In this document: in pieces, positions 41,576-42,801 of the stretch
How positions within the stretch are numbered: the first letter of the stretch is position 1
Layout of the letters: each line of letters begins with the position of its first letter
NCBI GenBank assembly: GCA_964452415.1
Contig: CAYVME010000005.1
Location: forward strand, 1-42,801
Length of the DNA stretch: 42,801 nucleotides
Direction: 5' to 3'
Source of the DNA: UBA12068 sp964452415
GTDB lineage: Bacteria > Patescibacteriota > Minisyncoccia > Moranbacterales > GWC2-37-73
The notes under the pieces: generated by a model
Seen by the model: the letters and a program-made list of their open reading frames with translations, nothing else
Database searches by the model: none
What the model was told of the DNA's origin: nothing
Made by a program: the position numbers and the translations under genes

Positions 41576-42724
41576 ATGAAGCTTACATGCACTCAGGAAA
41601 ATTTCAAAAAAGCCATTTATAGCACTGAAAGAGTTGTTGGCAAGCAAATAACTCTTCCAATTTTGGAAAACATCTTGCTTGAAACCGACAATGGAATGCT
41701 CAAAATTTCAGCAACAAACCTTGAAATTGGAGTTTTTCTCAAGATCGGGGCTAAAATTGAAGAGGAGGGGAAAATTACCGTGCCGGCCAGGCTTTTGAGT
41801 AATTTTGTGAACAATTTGCCAAGCGTGAGCACTGTGTCACTCAGCGTGGTTGATCAGACTCTTCACATTGAAAGTGGGTCATCCAAGGCTCAGATAAAAG
41901 GTTTGCAAGCAACTGACTTTCCGATAATCCCAGAGATGGAAGGTGACTTCTTGTTTTCTTTGCCTGCACAAGAAATGCGAGAAGCCATCCCGAAATTGAT
42001 GGTTTGCGTTTCTTTGGATGGCACCCGTCCCGAACTCACTGGTCTTAATGTTGTGTTGGACAAATTGGAAGTCAGACTTGCCGCCACAGACAGTTTCCGC
42101 TTGGCTGAGGCTGTTGTGACATTGATCAAGGACAATGCTCAAGCATATGACCTCTTTATTGAGAAAACAAATTCAATCATTGTTCCACTCAGCACCATTT
42201 CTGAGGTCTTGAGAGTTATCAATCCTGAAACAAGCGAAATAAAAATCGGAATCGAAGAAAGTCAGATCTTTTTCCAAATCGACAATGTCCGAATTGTTTC
42301 AAGACTTATCAATGGAAAATATCCTCCATATCAACAAATCATTCCAGAAACCTTTACAACAAGGGTTCTTTTGGCAAAAGATGAGGTTTTGCGCGCGGTG
42401 AAAATTGCCGGAATCTTCACTCACTCCAAGGCTGGAGAGGTTAAGTTTACAGTTGATGAAAACACTAAAGAAGTTCTGGTTCAATCAAAAGCTGAAGAGG
42501 TTGGCGAAAACAAGACGATTTTGAATGCTCAAATCGAAGGACCTTCTCAAGAAGCGCTTTTCAATCCTCGCTACATGGCTGACGGCTTGCAGGCAATTTC
42601 AACTCCAAACTTGGTTTTGCTCATGAACAGCGGTTCTTCACCGGCAGTTCTTCGCATGGTGCAAGGAGAAAAGAAAGAAGAAATGCTTAATTATACCTAT
42701 ATAATCATGCCAATCAAGAATTAG
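41576..42724 (+). CDS. dnaN: DNA polymerase III beta subunit (sliding clamp)
   Basis: A 382-residue clamp that forms a dimeric ring on DNA and tethers polymerase III. Three similar domains of ~120 residues are visible: the first begins MKLTCTQENFKKAIYSTERV with KQITLPILENILLE, the second carries LTGLNVVLDKLEVRLAATDSFRLAEAV (split: LTGLNVVLDKL, ATDSFRLAEAV), and the third ends with the typical MNYT-like MLNYTYIIMPIKN. It lies in the usual dnaA-dnaN order. Confidence 0.97.
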   Translation: MKLTCTQENFKKAIYSTERVVGKQITLPILENILLETDNGMLKISATNLEIGVFLKIGAKIEEEGKITVPARLLSNFVNNLPSVSTVSLSVVDQTLHIESGSSKAQIKGLQATDFPIIPEMEGDFLFSLPAQEMREAIPKLMVCVSLDGTRPELTGLNVVLDKLEVRLAATDSFRLAEAVVTLIKDNAQAYDLFIEKTNSIIVPLSTISEVLRVINPETSEIKIGIEESQIFFQIDNVRIVSRLINGKYPPYQQIIPETFTTRVLLAKDEVLRAVKIAGIFTHSKAGEVKFTVDENTKEVLVQSKAEEVGENKTILNAQIEGPSQEALFNPRYMADGLQAISTPNLVLLMNSGSSPAVLRMVQGEKKEEMLNYTYIIMPIKN

Positions 42725-42745
42725 TTATGGCTCGCGCAATTGCTC

Positions 42746-42801
42746 GACCATTTCTCTTTTTGGCACGCTTTTGAATAAATGCTCAATATTCAAAAGCTCC
42801 G
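42746..42801. repeat. ~95-bp nested palindromic element, copy 5 (cut by window end)
   Basis: The left 56 bases of an element almost identical to the copy at 15291, in the same orientation: outer arm GACCATTTCTCTTTTTGGC, then inner hairpin GCTTTTGAATA/TATTCAAAAGC. The right outer arm lies beyond the window. It starts 21 bases after the dnaN stop. Confidence 0.85.

Overview
The window looks like a bacterial chromosome segment from the Candidate Phyla Radiation (Patescibacteria), most likely Parcubacteria/Moranbacteria-like. This is inferred from the low GC content, short versions of core proteins (240-aa YidC, 44-aa L34, four-domain S1), few Shine-Dalgarno sites, and secreted proteins built on the T4SS-pilin membrane module typical of this group. 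The genetic code appears standard: genes end in TAA or TAG, and one ends in TGA.

Layout. 1-250: tRNA-Arg(CCU) and tRNA-Ala(GGC) on the minus strand behind a consensus promoter. 250-1265: a gene-free stretch with six parS-like palindromes. 1266-3577: two exported proteins (TSP3 calcium repeats; a Gly/Thr-rich protein of unknown function). 3667-9939, minus strand: tRNA-Val, a membrane protein, the gmk-like/tilS/ftsH operon and rpsA. 10364-15075, plus strand: a metallo-hydrolase, a small membrane protein, gyrA, a type IV prepilin and rpsO. 15142-18097: two palindromic repeats, a NYN-domain protein, and a TrmB-type regulator cassette with unusually strong ribosome binding sites. 18313-21727: pnp and a single-pass membrane protein. 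21728-24488: an apparent ~530-nt structured non-coding transcript, yraN, a DksA/TraR zinc-finger gene, lspA, and an AT-rich gap dense in DnaA boxes. 24489-32112: a membrane protein and an extracytoplasmic locus with a 1141-aa surface protein, two T4SS-pilin/cell-wall-hydrolase fusions and a TolB-like propeller. 32109-37727, minus strand: a glycan operon (flippase, two glycosyltransferases, two Wzy/ligase-like proteins). 37757-42724: the classical jag-yidC-rnpA-rpmH / dnaA-dnaN origin-type cluster.

The most notable points are: (i) two neighbouring genes share a DNA-identical 354-bp T4SS-pilin module fused to different peptidoglycan hydrolase-like domains (M15-like peptidase and lysozyme/SLT-like); (ii) a promoter-to-terminator non-coding RNA candidate at 21939-22469; (iii) a ~95-bp dispersed nested palindrome with compensatory arm changes among its copies; (iv) two candidate origin regions, one next to dnaA and one, richer in DnaA boxes, at 23986-24393; (v) a six-site parS cluster without parAB in view; and (vi) a guanylate kinase-like protein whose P-loop lysine is replaced by glutamate.
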